Part shown: piece after piece, positions 26,531 through 33,890 of the stretch
Position numbering within the stretch: the stretch's first letter is position 1
How the letters are laid out: every line of letters starts with the position of its first letter
Assembly (NCBI GenBank): GCA_030535605.1
Contig: JAUNRQ010000023.1
Span: 1-35,358, forward strand
From: Pseudoxanthomonas suwonensis
GTDB lineage: Bacteria; Pseudomonadota; Gammaproteobacteria; Xanthomonadales; Xanthomonadaceae
DNA length: 35,358 bases
Direction: 5' to 3'
Made by a program: the position numbers and the translations under genes
Notes under the pieces: generated by a model
Seen by the model: only the letters and a program-made list of their open reading frames with translations
Database searches by the model: none
What the model was told of the DNA's origin: nothing

Positions 26531-27672
26531 TGCGCCGGCTCCGTGGCGACGGTCGGCGCCGCCGCGTCGGTGCGGGGGACCACCTGCACGCGGTCGCCCT
26601 CGGCAAGGAAGCCGGCTCCTTCCACCACCACCTGCATGCCGGCGTCGATGCCGTCTTCCACCGCGACGAAGCCGTCGTCGCGGGCACCGGCCTGGATGCG
26701 GTGCTGCCGGACCACGCCATCGCCATCGACGCTGAACACCGTCGGGAAGCCGTCGCGCAGGACGATGGCCGCGGCCGGCACCGCCAGCACGCGCGCACTG
26801 CCGACGTCGATGCGACCTTCGAGGAAGGCGTCGGCCTGGACCGTGCCGGCTTCCAGCAGGCCCGGCGGCAGGTCCACGAAGATCGTGCCGGTGCGGCTGG
26901 CCGCGTCGACGCCGGGACTCACCGCGCGCACGCGGCCGTCGATGCTGTTGCCGTCGTCGACCCGCAGGCGCACCGGATCACCCGGGCTGACCTGGGCCAG
27001 TTGGCTGGCCGGCAGGTCGGCGCGCCACTCCAGGCGGCCGTCGCGGATCAGGCGCAGCAGTTCGGTGCCCGCCGCGACCACTTGGCCCGGCTGCACGAAG
27101 CGATGGCTGATGATGCCGTCCGCCGGTGCCCGCAGGTCGGCGAAGCTGCGCCGCAGCGCGGCGGTGTCCCGTGCGGCACGGGCGGTGCCCAGTCGCGCTT
27201 CGCCTTGGGTGCGCGCGGCGCGAAGTTCATCCAGCTGCATGGCGCTGATGTAGCGATCACCCGCCAGGCTTTCGCCGCGGGTCAGGTTCGCCCGAGCCAG
27301 TTGCGCGCCGGCTTCGGCTTCGCGCAGCGCGGCACTGGCCTGCGCCAGGTCGGCATCGAGCATGCGATGGTCCACCTGCAGCAGCAGATCGCCGCGGCGG
27401 ACCTTCTGGCCGACGTCCACCGGCAGCGCGGTCACGCGCAGGCCGGAGACTTCAACACCAAGCTGCATCGCTTCCACCGGCGAGGCGGGGCCGGACACGG
27501 TGATGCCGCTGGCCAATTCGCGCATTTCCACCGGGGCCACGGCCACGGCCAGCGCGGCTTTCGGCGCCTCGGCTTCGGCATCGCCCTTGCACGCGACCAG
27601 CAGTGGCAGCAGCAGGGCGCCCAGCAGCAGGGCACGGCAGGGAAGGGCGCTCGGTCGGCTGGTCGCGGACAT
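26527..27672 (-). CDS. RND efflux periplasmic adaptor lipoprotein
   Basis: The 381-residue membrane fusion protein has a lipobox ending at Cys28 (LLLPLLVAC). The halves of a lipoyl-like domain (VDVGQKVRRGDLLLQVD and FADLRAPADGIISHRFVQPGQVV) flank a coiled-coil hairpin (LAQASAALREAEAGAQLARANLT...LDELRAARTQGEARLGTA). Beta-barrel and membrane-proximal domains follow. It links the RND permease encoded directly downstream to an outer-membrane channel encoded elsewhere. This is the last gene of clearly chromosomal composition; GC drops noticeably to its right. The ATG at 27672 has no strong ribosome binding site. Confidence 0.9.
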   Translation of the reverse strand: MSATSRPSALPCRALLLGALLLPLLVACKGDAEAEAPKAALAVAVAPVEMRELASGITVSGPASPVEAMQLGVEVSGLRVTALPVDVGQKVRRGDLLLQVDHRMLDADLAQASAALREAEAGAQLARANLTRGESLAGDRYISAMQLDELRAARTQGEARLGTARAARDTAALRRSFADLRAPADGIISHRFVQPGQVVAAGTELLRLIRDGRLEWRADLPASQLAQVSPGDPVRLRVDDGNSIDGRVRAVSPGVDAASRTGTIFVDLPPGLLEAGTVQADAFLEGRIDVGSARVLAVPAAAIVLRDGFPTVFSVDGDGVVRQHRIQAGARDDGFVAVEDGIDAGMQVVVEGAGFLAEGDRVQVVPRTDAAAPTVATEPAQ

Positions 27673-27776
27673 GGCGGGTCGGGAGGCGAGGGGCGGCTAG
27701 TGTACCGGCAGGTTCAGTATTGGGATCACCCGGCGTTGACGGCGTTCAGCCCTCGACAAGTGGACACAACTCCATA

Positions 27777-27831
27777 GTTGGTCACGAATCCACCGACTAT
27801 GCGCGCATCCTGTGAAAATTTGCACCGACTT
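27777..27831. repeat. Transposon-end-like segment similar to 33891-33930
   Basis: This stretch shares ordered blocks with the spacer upstream of the transposase gene: GGT, CACGAAT, CCGACT, TGCGCGC, GAAAA and CCGAC occur in the same order and orientation. The first four have nearly the same spacing; the last two are separated by short gaps. It carries CCGACT twice (27793-27798 and 27825-27830), as expected of repeated transposase-binding sites. It could be the relic of a transposon right end. No terminal TGT/ACA or target duplication is evident here. Confidence 0.4.
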
Positions 27832-27873
27832 TGGTCTCGCGGTGCGAAGGCGCAATGACGGGGACTTGTCTGT

Positions 27874-28053
27874 GTCCGAGGCTGCGGTGGCTGGGTTCAG
27901 GTAGATCCGCCGCGTGGCCCGCTCCTTCTTCAATACGCTGAAGAAGTTCTCGGCCACGGCGTTGTCGTGGTAGTTGCCGCGTCGGCTCATGCTCGGCACC
28001 ATTCGGTGCGCCTTCAGAACAACTACCAATCGTTGCTGGTTAGCTAGCAGCCG
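27874..28053 (-). mobile_element. Remnant of an IS3-family transposase orfB
   Basis: On the minus strand from about 28014 down to 27874 the translation reads LKAHRMVPSMSRRGNYHDNA and VAENFFSVLKKERATRRIYL. This is the highly conserved block of IS3-family OrfB around the catalytic Glu of the DDE triad. Just upstream, SNDW (about 28040) is in another frame and followed by stop codons. Downstream, the expected DYIE..YN..R.H block is missing, replaced by unrelated sequence. Only about 180 bases remain, without orfA, terminal repeats or the first two catalytic Asp residues. It is a dead fragment at the edge of the foreign region. Confidence 0.8.
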
Positions 28054-28089
28054 TGATCGAATCGGGGAAGGGGATGGCCCTTGATTGCG

Positions 28090-28461
28090 TTAGACCACGG
28101 TCGCGTCCAGGTACCCACGCGCCAGCGCCAGTCCTTCGATGCCGCCTTCCAGCATGATCGCAAGCGCGGTACGGCCACCGAACAGCACTGCCTGGTTAGA
28201 GCGCCGTAGCCAAGTATCGGCCTGCTGCGCGTGTGGGAACTTCACCTACAGTGCCTTGTGGATCCCGAGAACGTAGCTGATCCGAAGCAGCACATCGGCA
28301 GGCCCATCCGCAGTCTGCCCTTCCTGCCAACGTCGGAGCGCTGCGGCATCGGGACGTCCAAGCAGGACGTATGCTTCCTCTGTCAGCCGCCACCGCCGGG
28401 CAATCCGGTAAAACGTACGCAGGCCTGGACCTGAAAGATCCTCAACGGGCATGGGCTTCAT
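28090..28461 (-). pseudogene. MbcA/ParS/Xre-type (DUF2384) antitoxin broken by an amber codon
   Basis: From the ATG at 28461 (ribosome binding site GAGG) the first 70 codons give an Xre-like region with FYRIARRWRLTEEAYVLLG, ALRRWQEG and LLRISYVLGIHKAL. A TAG follows at 28246-28248. Continuing in the same frame gives VKFPHAQQADTWLRRSNQAV, then LFGGRTALAIMLEGGIEGLA and LARGYLDATVV, ending at a TAA at 28090-28092. This is an intact DUF2384 toxin-binding domain. The whole frame would encode 123 residues, the normal antitoxin length, and the position fits a CAG-to-TAG change. Relatives neutralise RES-domain toxins encoded just downstream. Here the downstream sequence is the IS3 remnant and no toxin is found. 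Confidence 0.75.
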
Positions 28462-28492
28462 GTCACCTCGTGACTCAGCGAATCTTGCCGAT

Positions 28493-28735
28493 TCACGGCT
28501 TGCGCGACTTCATCTTGAGGCGGGGACCGCAGCCCGTCTGTTCGATCACCGGGACCCCGTCGGGACGGTGTGCTGCCGCGGGCATGCCAAGGTCTTCGGG
28601 CCGGATGGTGCGATCCGCCAGCGAGTGCCGCAGCCGCTCGAAGTCCTGTGAGGTACGGCCTTCCAGCAACGCCTTGAGGCTCGGGATCCGTAGCCGCATG
28701 GGGGACGACCGATCAGGGTCGTGATGTTTGTCCAT
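28493..28735 (-). CDS. Unrecognised 80-residue protein upstream of the antitoxin
   Basis: The ATG at 28735 has a very good ribosome binding site (AGAGGAAG, 6 bases away), which argues for a real gene. The product is basic and polar, with MRLRIPSLKALLEGRTSQDF and ERLRHSLADRTIRPEDLGMP in the middle and a Lys/Arg-rich end (RLKMKSRKP). It shows no signal peptide or membrane segment. It ends 31 bases before the antitoxin start and is probably co-transcribed with it. I do not recognise a family. It might be an accessory of the toxin-antitoxin unit or independent cargo. Confidence 0.5.
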   Translation of the reverse strand: MDKHHDPDRSSPMRLRIPSLKALLEGRTSQDFERLRHSLADRTIRPEDLGMPAAAHRPDGVPVIEQTGCGPRLKMKSRKP

Positions 28736-28772
28736 GGAACTTCCTCTGCCAATGAAGGGTGTGCGGGTGCAC

Positions 28773-28812
28773 TGAGCTGATGCAAACAGCTCAATGTCGC
28801 AGCTGCTGCGAC
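28773..28812. promoter_or_regulatory. Two adjacent palindromes upstream of the antitoxin unit
   Basis: TGAGCTG and CAGCTCA (28773-28779 and 28787-28793) are perfect 7-base arms around ATGCAAA. Three bases later GTCGCAGCTGCTGCGAC (28796-28812) is a palindrome with 8-base arms. They lie 38-77 bases upstream of the ATG at 28735, where an autoregulating antitoxin would be expected to bind. No T run follows, so terminators are less likely. Confidence 0.45.
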
Positions 28813-28916
28813 TGACCGCTGACACCCCAGCGTGGACAAATATGCTTGCATGAAATGAAAGGGTGACCCATTCGGACAGCCTATGCTTTCACGCACATGT
28901 CGGCCAAGGCGCCTCG

Positions 28917-30221
28917 CTAGCCCTGTTTGTGCTGAGACGCCATCCTCAGCGCCTGCCGCAAATTCAGCGCCGCGTCCAGGCACAATTCTGCCTCGGCGTC
29001 CGTATAACCAACTCCGACCAGTTTCTCCGTCAAGGCTAACCGCGGCAACCGACCCGACTCGCTGAGACAATCGGATAGAATCTGCGTGCCTGCGCGCATC
29101 TTTGGCCTTTGTAGTAGGCGATGTTCGCTTCGCGCGCGCTTCAGCAGTGTCGCGTATGCATCCGGCAAGGCGTTCTTGGCACTGACGGATGCGATTTCCA
29201 TCGCCTGCCAGATGAGGCTGGTTGGTGGCAAAGGGAGGCCGCTCTTCAATAGATAACGAATTACGGTTGCAATCTGCGCGCTCGAGTATTTAGACCTTTC
29301 ATAAGAGCGGGGAATAAAATCCTGAAACTCGAAGTCGGATTCAAACAAGTGATCGGGAAGCCAAGACTGCGCGTCGCCCAGCACCCCTTGAATTGAAACA
29401 CCCTTCAAAGCTGCCAGATTGAGGAGGGTAGAAAGTGAGGGCCGCTGGCCCAGTGAATGAAGCCTATGGCGCGACCTCCTGCAATTGATGCCGTTTACGA
29501 CGCTGACAACCCCTCCCTTGCCACCCATGTCAAGCAGCACCTTAGTGAGCGCATCCTTGGATACCGACTCTTGTTGATTATGAATCCACCTCGTAAAGTC
29601 CAGAAGCATCTCATCCACCCAATGGGACGCCCGGTCGCGAGTTGCAATTTCACCTGTCCACGCGAGTGACTGAGCGCATATGACACAATTTCGCCGACTC
29701 CTCCATGCGACGTAAAAGAGCTGAGGTGACTTACAATTCCGGCAGCGTGACTCCAGCGCAACGTCATGTAGTGGACATGCAGACAGAAGCTGAAACTGCC
29801 AAAGTAGTGGTTCGCAGCTGTGGAGTGAATCCCATTCGAGCAAGCAGCGCGGGCACCATGCGCGCTCCCCGCCCCGCCGACAATTCCGAATGCCGCCGTT
29901 TCCAATTACGTCTGCGACGACGTAGAACGTTCCTGCCCGCAAGCCTTCTACACCCGTGTCTCTCTCTAGGGATTTCAACAATCGCCGGAAGTTCCCAATT
30001 GGGCCTATCCAGCTACCTGGCGTAGAGATAACCTTCGCAGCTGGAGCTGACTCGGCGTCTCTTAGCAGGAACGCCTGGAGCGTGGACAGGCTAAGTCCAC
30101 AGGCGTCAGCCATTCTCATGGCATAGGAGTGCAGGGACTCCTGCAAGCCAGGTCCCAGCTCACGCAACCTACTGGGTGGCAAGGGCGTAAACCCTGTATT
30201 GGACGGCGTTTCCACTCCCAA
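28917..30221 (-). CDS. tniQ: TniQ family transposition targeting protein
   Basis: TniQ/TnsD proteins choose the target and recruit TnsC. The 434-residue product has the TniQ N-terminal helix (GPGLQESLHSYAMRMADACG). Two zinc-binding clusters follow: Cys123/Cys126 with Cys149/His152 (CPRC...CPLH), and Cys160/Cys163 with Cys179/Cys182 (CRNC...CVIC). The C-terminal part contains possible helix-turn-helix segments (YSSAQIATVIRYLLKSGLPLPP). The size is close to Tn5053/CAST-type TniQ, shorter than Tn7 TnsD. The start is a TTG at 30221 with GAGGA 7 bases upstream; a GTG at 30215 is the alternative. Only 2 bases separate it from the tnsC stop. It is the only target selector seen. Confidence 0.88.
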   Translation of the reverse strand: MGVETPSNTGFTPLPPSRLRELGPGLQESLHSYAMRMADACGLSLSTLQAFLLRDAESAPAAKVISTPGSWIGPIGNFRRLLKSLERDTGVEGLRAGTFYVVADVIGNGGIRNCRRGGERAWCPRCLLEWDSLHSCEPLLWQFQLLSACPLHDVALESRCRNCKSPQLFYVAWRSRRNCVICAQSLAWTGEIATRDRASHWVDEMLLDFTRWIHNQQESVSKDALTKVLLDMGGKGGVVSVVNGINCRRSRHRLHSLGQRPSLSTLLNLAALKGVSIQGVLGDAQSWLPDHLFESDFEFQDFIPRSYERSKYSSAQIATVIRYLLKSGLPLPPTSLIWQAMEIASVSAKNALPDAYATLLKRARSEHRLLQRPKMRAGTQILSDCLSESGRLPRLALTEKLVGVGYTDAEAELCLDAALNLRQALRMASQHKQG

Positions 30222-30223
30222 TT

Positions 30224-31225
30224 TTATATCCTCAAGCTATTGAGATGACAGGCATGCAGCCTCCGGAGCTCTTCGCTGGTGGCACTGGCGCGCGCCTGAT
30301 TCAAGAGCTTGACTCCAGCCCATACCTTTTCAACATGTGCTGTGGTAGGGATCGCCTGCTCGATGGCATGTTTCGAAATCTTGCCTTCGCCCGTGTTTCG
30401 TGCAAAAGCTGCAGCAGACTGGAAGAGACTTTTTACTGCGCGAATACTGGTGCCGGTCGCAAACCCGATGTCAAGGATTTTGTCCTGATATACGCCAGGG
30501 TCCTCGAATTCGAACTCGGAAGCCAACTGCATCACCAGTGCCGCAAAGTCATTAAGATCCTTCGGATCTTCCAGCGCGTATGGCTCGATGAAGATAATGT
30601 CCATCCGGTCACGAATTTCAGGCCGTCCCTCCCATAGCCGCGCACCGGACGGCACGACCTTCAAGACGCCCATTGCCCCGACAGCCTCTAACACGCTCAT
30701 CAGGTTCTGGATGTGGTCAGACTCGCTCTCATCCTTCCGCACGACCGCGATCGACGCTGCATGCTCCACCACGAAGTATCGGAGTTCCCGATCAATCGCA
30801 CAGTCGACAAAACTCTCCCAATGGTTGGCCTCCGTCAACGACGTGCGGAAAGGTATGACTGGCCACGCCTTCTCGGCCTTACGCAGTGACTCCCGGTACT
30901 CAGGCAGGATAGCTCCCTCCGCGTCACGAAATAGCGGCCAAAGATTTGGGCGCAGCAGGGATCTATGTGCTCGAGCAGCGAAACCCTTGGACGAAAAGCG
31001 AGAATTCAAGTCCTGAAGCGCCATCACTTCGGTAACGGCGAGCCTGCCAGTGCCCCAAAGATGTGGAAAACCAACCTCTGCCCGTATTCGGTCGTTAACA
31101 AGAGTGGTCTTCCCCGCCCCGCCTATGCCTCCCACTGCAATTAGCCGCCCTGGTCGGTGATTTGCCAGCGCGGCGGAAAGCAGAGACTCAGCGGCGACGT
31201 AGTTCCGATGCCTAATTACCTTCAT
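30224..31225 (-). CDS. tnsC: TnsC/TniB-type AAA+ transposition regulator
   Basis: The 333-residue ATPase links the target selector to the transposase. Walker A is VGGIGGAGKTTL (Lys39, Thr40). A sensor-type region SGARLWEGRPEIRDRMDIIFIEPY and the C-terminal lid (GFATGTSIRAVKSLFQSAAAFA) match TniB/TnsC proteins. The expected Walker B position (residues 149-155) reads RYFVVEH: Glu154 sits where Asp is usual, and His155 replaces the catalytic Glu. ATP hydrolysis may therefore be slow or handled differently. The gene lies 27 bases after the tnsAB stop and directly before tniQ, in the usual tnsB-tnsC-tniQ order. Confidence 0.85.
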   Translation of the reverse strand: MKVIRHRNYVAAESLLSAALANHRPGRLIAVGGIGGAGKTTLVNDRIRAEVGFPHLWGTGRLAVTEVMALQDLNSRFSSKGFAARAHRSLLRPNLWPLFRDAEGAILPEYRESLRKAEKAWPVIPFRTSLTEANHWESFVDCAIDRELRYFVVEHAASIAVVRKDESESDHIQNLMSVLEAVGAMGVLKVVPSGARLWEGRPEIRDRMDIIFIEPYALEDPKDLNDFAALVMQLASEFEFEDPGVYQDKILDIGFATGTSIRAVKSLFQSAAAFARNTGEGKISKHAIEQAIPTTAHVEKVWAGVKLLNQARASATSEELRRLHACHLNSLRI

Positions 31226-31252
31226 TTTGCGAGACTCGAAGTAGTTGCGATT

Positions 31253-33760
31253 TCAATGAACTCGAGCACTGATCTGACTCCAATCGATTTGGTGGTACTC
31301 GATGTCTCGTGGCGGAACAGCTTCTGACGCATGCGGGCCGGGTCGCGACATCAAATGGTCCTTGCCGGGCAGCGATTCCTCCATTTCCCTTCGGCTCATC
31401 TCATCCTTCTTTCTACGCTGATCTAAATTCGCGGCTGCGCTTGCAGACCGCCTTTTAGGTTCACTCAGCAGTTCATAGAGACGCTCGGCGGGCGACAGGG
31501 TGAGCATTGCCTGGAAGTCGCGTCTGTGAGCTCGGAACCACTTTTCGCCGGCCGTTACGTAGATCGTGGTCGGGTCCACGCAGTCCTTTCGGATGGCCGT
31601 CACCCGGGCATTGTTCTTCAGGCATTCCGCCAGCGCAGTTCCCGCGTAGGGCCCCTCGGTCAAGCGGATTCCCTTGCTGGCCAACACAGTCCGGGGGACG
31701 TCGACTTCGACAGACGTCAATATGAGGAAGGAATCATCGAAGGAGCAAGGAGTGCCGTCACAGGCTCCCTTGTCTTTCAAGTCCTCTACTACGTCAGCGG
31801 GCGATACGTCCGCTGAGTTGCGCGTGTAGGGCATGAACTCATAGACGTGCTCCTCGAAATTGTTCACGATATCGGCGAAGCACTTTCGGGCGGTGCGTCT
31901 ACTCTTCAGGCGCCCATCGAAGGCGCGTCCATGCTGGTCGGGCAGAGTGCTGCCCGGCCCCTTATGTGCTACCGCAGAATTGACCCTTCCGATGGCATTC
32001 TCAGCCGCCCCGTTGTAGCGGCTACCGCCGGTCGGCGGCCAACGAAGTTCGATGCAGTAATGGGCGGCGAACTCCTTGATCCATTTTGACGTGTTTTCTG
32101 GACCGCGGTCGAGTTGAATGATCCTAGGCAAGAAGCCATGACGGCGGACATGTTCGCGGAGCAGCATCGCGAGCGCATCCGTCCGCGCCGACCCGAAGTA
32201 GATGGCGTGACACATCGGTTGACCGGTAGCATCGTCAATTCCGATATAGAATCGCGGGACTGCCGACGGGAAGTTTGTCAGTAGGTTCTTTGCGATTCTC
32301 TGGTCAAAATTCGATGAATCGACGATGAGGGTGTGTCCATAGGCGACCGCTCGCAGACTGATTTTGCTACCGTCTGCTCGTGGTTTGTTCTTTTGGAATT
32401 TTCTTACGCCTTGTCGTATGAGAGTTCGCCTCACTGAACTCATCTTACGAATGGCGGCGTTCAGCGTCGACTGGTGTGGCGCTTCAGAGCCAGCAGCCTT
32501 GCAAATCCGCTCAAGTTCGAAGAACGCTTGCTCGCGGTCATAGAAATGACCCTTCTCCCACCGTCTAACAACTGTATCGATGCCTTGACGTTGCGCGGGA
32601 TCCAGGCGAGACGCTCGATTGCCGCACATGTCATAGCGGGGCAAGCAGGCTTCCAAGGGGTTCGTGCCATCAGCGATCAGTGCGTATACCCGCTTCGCCA
32701 CGGCTCGCATCTTAGGCGTGTTGGTTTGCTTGCCTTGCCGGATTTCCTCGAGTCTTTGCCAACGACGCTGGGCGGTCAAGAGTTGCGCTTCGCTAGCATT
32801 TAGGAGCGGACTCGTTACATCTAGCTCGCGACATTCACTTAGCTGTCCTGCAAAAATCGCATTCTCGACGATGTCGCGTTGGACTTCGGTGGCGAACATC
32901 AAAAAGTGCTCGGTATCCGAAATGGAAACGGCCCTCTCCAGCCCAAAGGCCGTCCGGTTTGCAAGCATTTTGGCGGCGGTTGCAACGGTGAAGCCAGGAA
33001 CCAGCGATGCCAACTCGTCCAGCGAGACTCCGCCTAGATCCAGTTCGCGAAGCGCCAACTTACCGATAAGGTCATCCCGATCGGTCTGCTTGGTTTCGAC
33101 GTGGCTGTAGATGAACTCGACGTTGCGAAGTTCATTGCCGAACAGTTCTGGTTGTTCAAAAGCAATGAATCGCATGCCGAGGTCTGCGGCAGCATTGTCG
33201 TAATCCTGATTGGACCACGTACTATCGTTGAACTCCCAACCTGATGACTTTTCTGCTGCCTTCCGAAATCCGTCCGAGGCCTTGCACTCCACCAGATCAA
33301 TTCGGTCCTGCCGAAACACGAGGAAGTCAAAGGTCTTGGAGCTTATATGGCGACCTTTTGCGGTATTGCGGACAACACGGAGGTTCGGTTGGGTGACGTA
33401 GCCGATTACCTCGGGGTCCCTCTCCAAGCGATATGCGTACAGCCTCTCTACGGTATGGCTTTCTAGATAGACCTGGTTGCCGTTCTTCTTCGAGCAGAAA
33501 AGTGTGACGAGGTTGTCGAGGGCCCCCTTTCCGGTCGGTCGGTGGGGCGCGTTTGCGACGATGTCTTCAATAGCGGAGACTTGGTTGTCCGAGAGTTGCA
33601 GCGCATGATAGGTGCGTCGCCTGGTCTCCTGAGAGAGGCCTCGCTTCCAGCTCAAAAGCATCGAAGGGCCGATCCCGATCTCTGAGCCGGTTTGGTGTGA
33701 TATTGCTTCGGCCAGCGCGGTAGGTGTAGGTTCGCAATCAGCGTGAGCTGCATCAAACAT
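31253..33760 (-). CDS. tnsAB: TnsA-TnsB fusion transposase with an N-terminal HTH-like segment
   Basis: This 835-residue protein combines both strand-cutting activities of a Tn7-like transposon. Residues 85-240 are a TnsA-type restriction-endonuclease fold: ESHTVERLYAYRLERDPEVI (Glu100/Glu105), TFDFLVF (Asp145) and LVECK (Glu158, Lys160). Residues 320-760 are TnsB: an N-terminal DNA-binding part, then the RNase H-like core with Asp481 (LIVDSSNFD), Asp551 (QLDRGPEN) and Glu587 (YNGAAENAIGR). The 36-residue gap is normal for a D35E core. The tail (HQIDWSQISARVH) could contact TnsC. Residues 1-80 (LAEAI...GPSMLLSWKRGLS) look like a helix-turn-helix absent from ordinary TnsA. Intact TnsA predicts cut-and-paste transposition. 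Fusions of this type occur in some CRISPR-associated Tn7-like elements. Confidence 0.9.
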   Translation of the reverse strand: MFDAAHADCEPTPTALAEAISHQTGSEIGIGPSMLLSWKRGLSQETRRRTYHALQLSDNQVSAIEDIVANAPHRPTGKGALDNLVTLFCSKKNGNQVYLESHTVERLYAYRLERDPEVIGYVTQPNLRVVRNTAKGRHISSKTFDFLVFRQDRIDLVECKASDGFRKAAEKSSGWEFNDSTWSNQDYDNAAADLGMRFIAFEQPELFGNELRNVEFIYSHVETKQTDRDDLIGKLALRELDLGGVSLDELASLVPGFTVATAAKMLANRTAFGLERAVSISDTEHFLMFATEVQRDIVENAIFAGQLSECRELDVTSPLLNASEAQLLTAQRRWQRLEEIRQGKQTNTPKMRAVAKRVYALIADGTNPLEACLPRYDMCGNRASRLDPAQRQGIDTVVRRWEKGHFYDREQAFFELERICKAAGSEAPHQSTLNAAIRKMSSVRRTLIRQGVRKFQKNKPRADGSKISLRAVAYGHTLIVDSSNFDQRIAKNLLTNFPSAVPRFYIGIDDATGQPMCHAIYFGSARTDALAMLLREHVRRHGFLPRIIQLDRGPENTSKWIKEFAAHYCIELRWPPTGGSRYNGAAENAIGRVNSAVAHKGPGSTLPDQHGRAFDGRLKSRRTARKCFADIVNNFEEHVYEFMPYTRNSADVSPADVVEDLKDKGACDGTPCSFDDSFLILTSVEVDVPRTVLASKGIRLTEGPYAGTALAECLKNNARVTAIRKDCVDPTTIYVTAGEKWFRAHRRDFQAMLTLSPAERLYELLSEPKRRSASAAANLDQRRKKDEMSRREMEESLPGKDHLMSRPGPHASEAVPPRDIEYHQIDWSQISARVH

Positions 33761-33890
33761 GACGGCCCCCGATGTTCAAGGGTCGCGGGGGTTGCCTGAT
33801 ACGTTCATCTTGTCGGCGAGCACCTGTGACGCCGGTTGGGTGCCGGGGCCTAAGACCAATAGCTGCGTATGTCATGAGTTCTCCATTCGG

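Larger units (their letters stand above)
28917..33760 (-). mobile_element. Tn7-like transposition module tnsAB-tnsC-tniQ
   Basis: Three co-directional genes with gaps of 27 and 2 bases form one operon encoding transposase, AAA+ regulator and target selector. The region is clearly lower in GC than the chromosome to the left. No tnsE, resolvase, cas gene or CRISPR array is visible. Termini are not proven. Candidate right-end sequence lies at 33891-33947, close to tnsA as in Tn7. On the left the region runs into decayed DNA up to about 27.7 kb. If those limits are right, the element is only about 6 kb with almost no cargo. All three proteins look intact except for the unusual TnsC Walker B, so it may still be active. 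Confidence 0.8.

Noticed and set aside
23387..27253. A plus-strand open frame of nearly 1290 codons
   Set aside because: It is the antisense of the RND permease and adaptor genes, rich in His, Gln, Arg and Ala, with no recognisable fold. The minus-strand genes are clear RND family members.
27697..28029. A functional IS3 element
   Set aside because: Only the block around the catalytic Glu of orfB remains. orfA, the other catalytic residues and terminal repeats are missing.
28090..28461. Amber read-through making a functional full-length antitoxin
   Set aside because: Nothing supports suppression or recoding: there is no downstream recoding structure that I can recognise, and the neighbouring toxin is missing. 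A simple nonsense mutation is the better explanation.
28371..28724. A 117-codon plus-strand frame opposite the 80-residue gene
   Set aside because: It has no ribosome binding site and no family resemblance, whereas the minus-strand frame has an excellent one and sits in an operon-like position.
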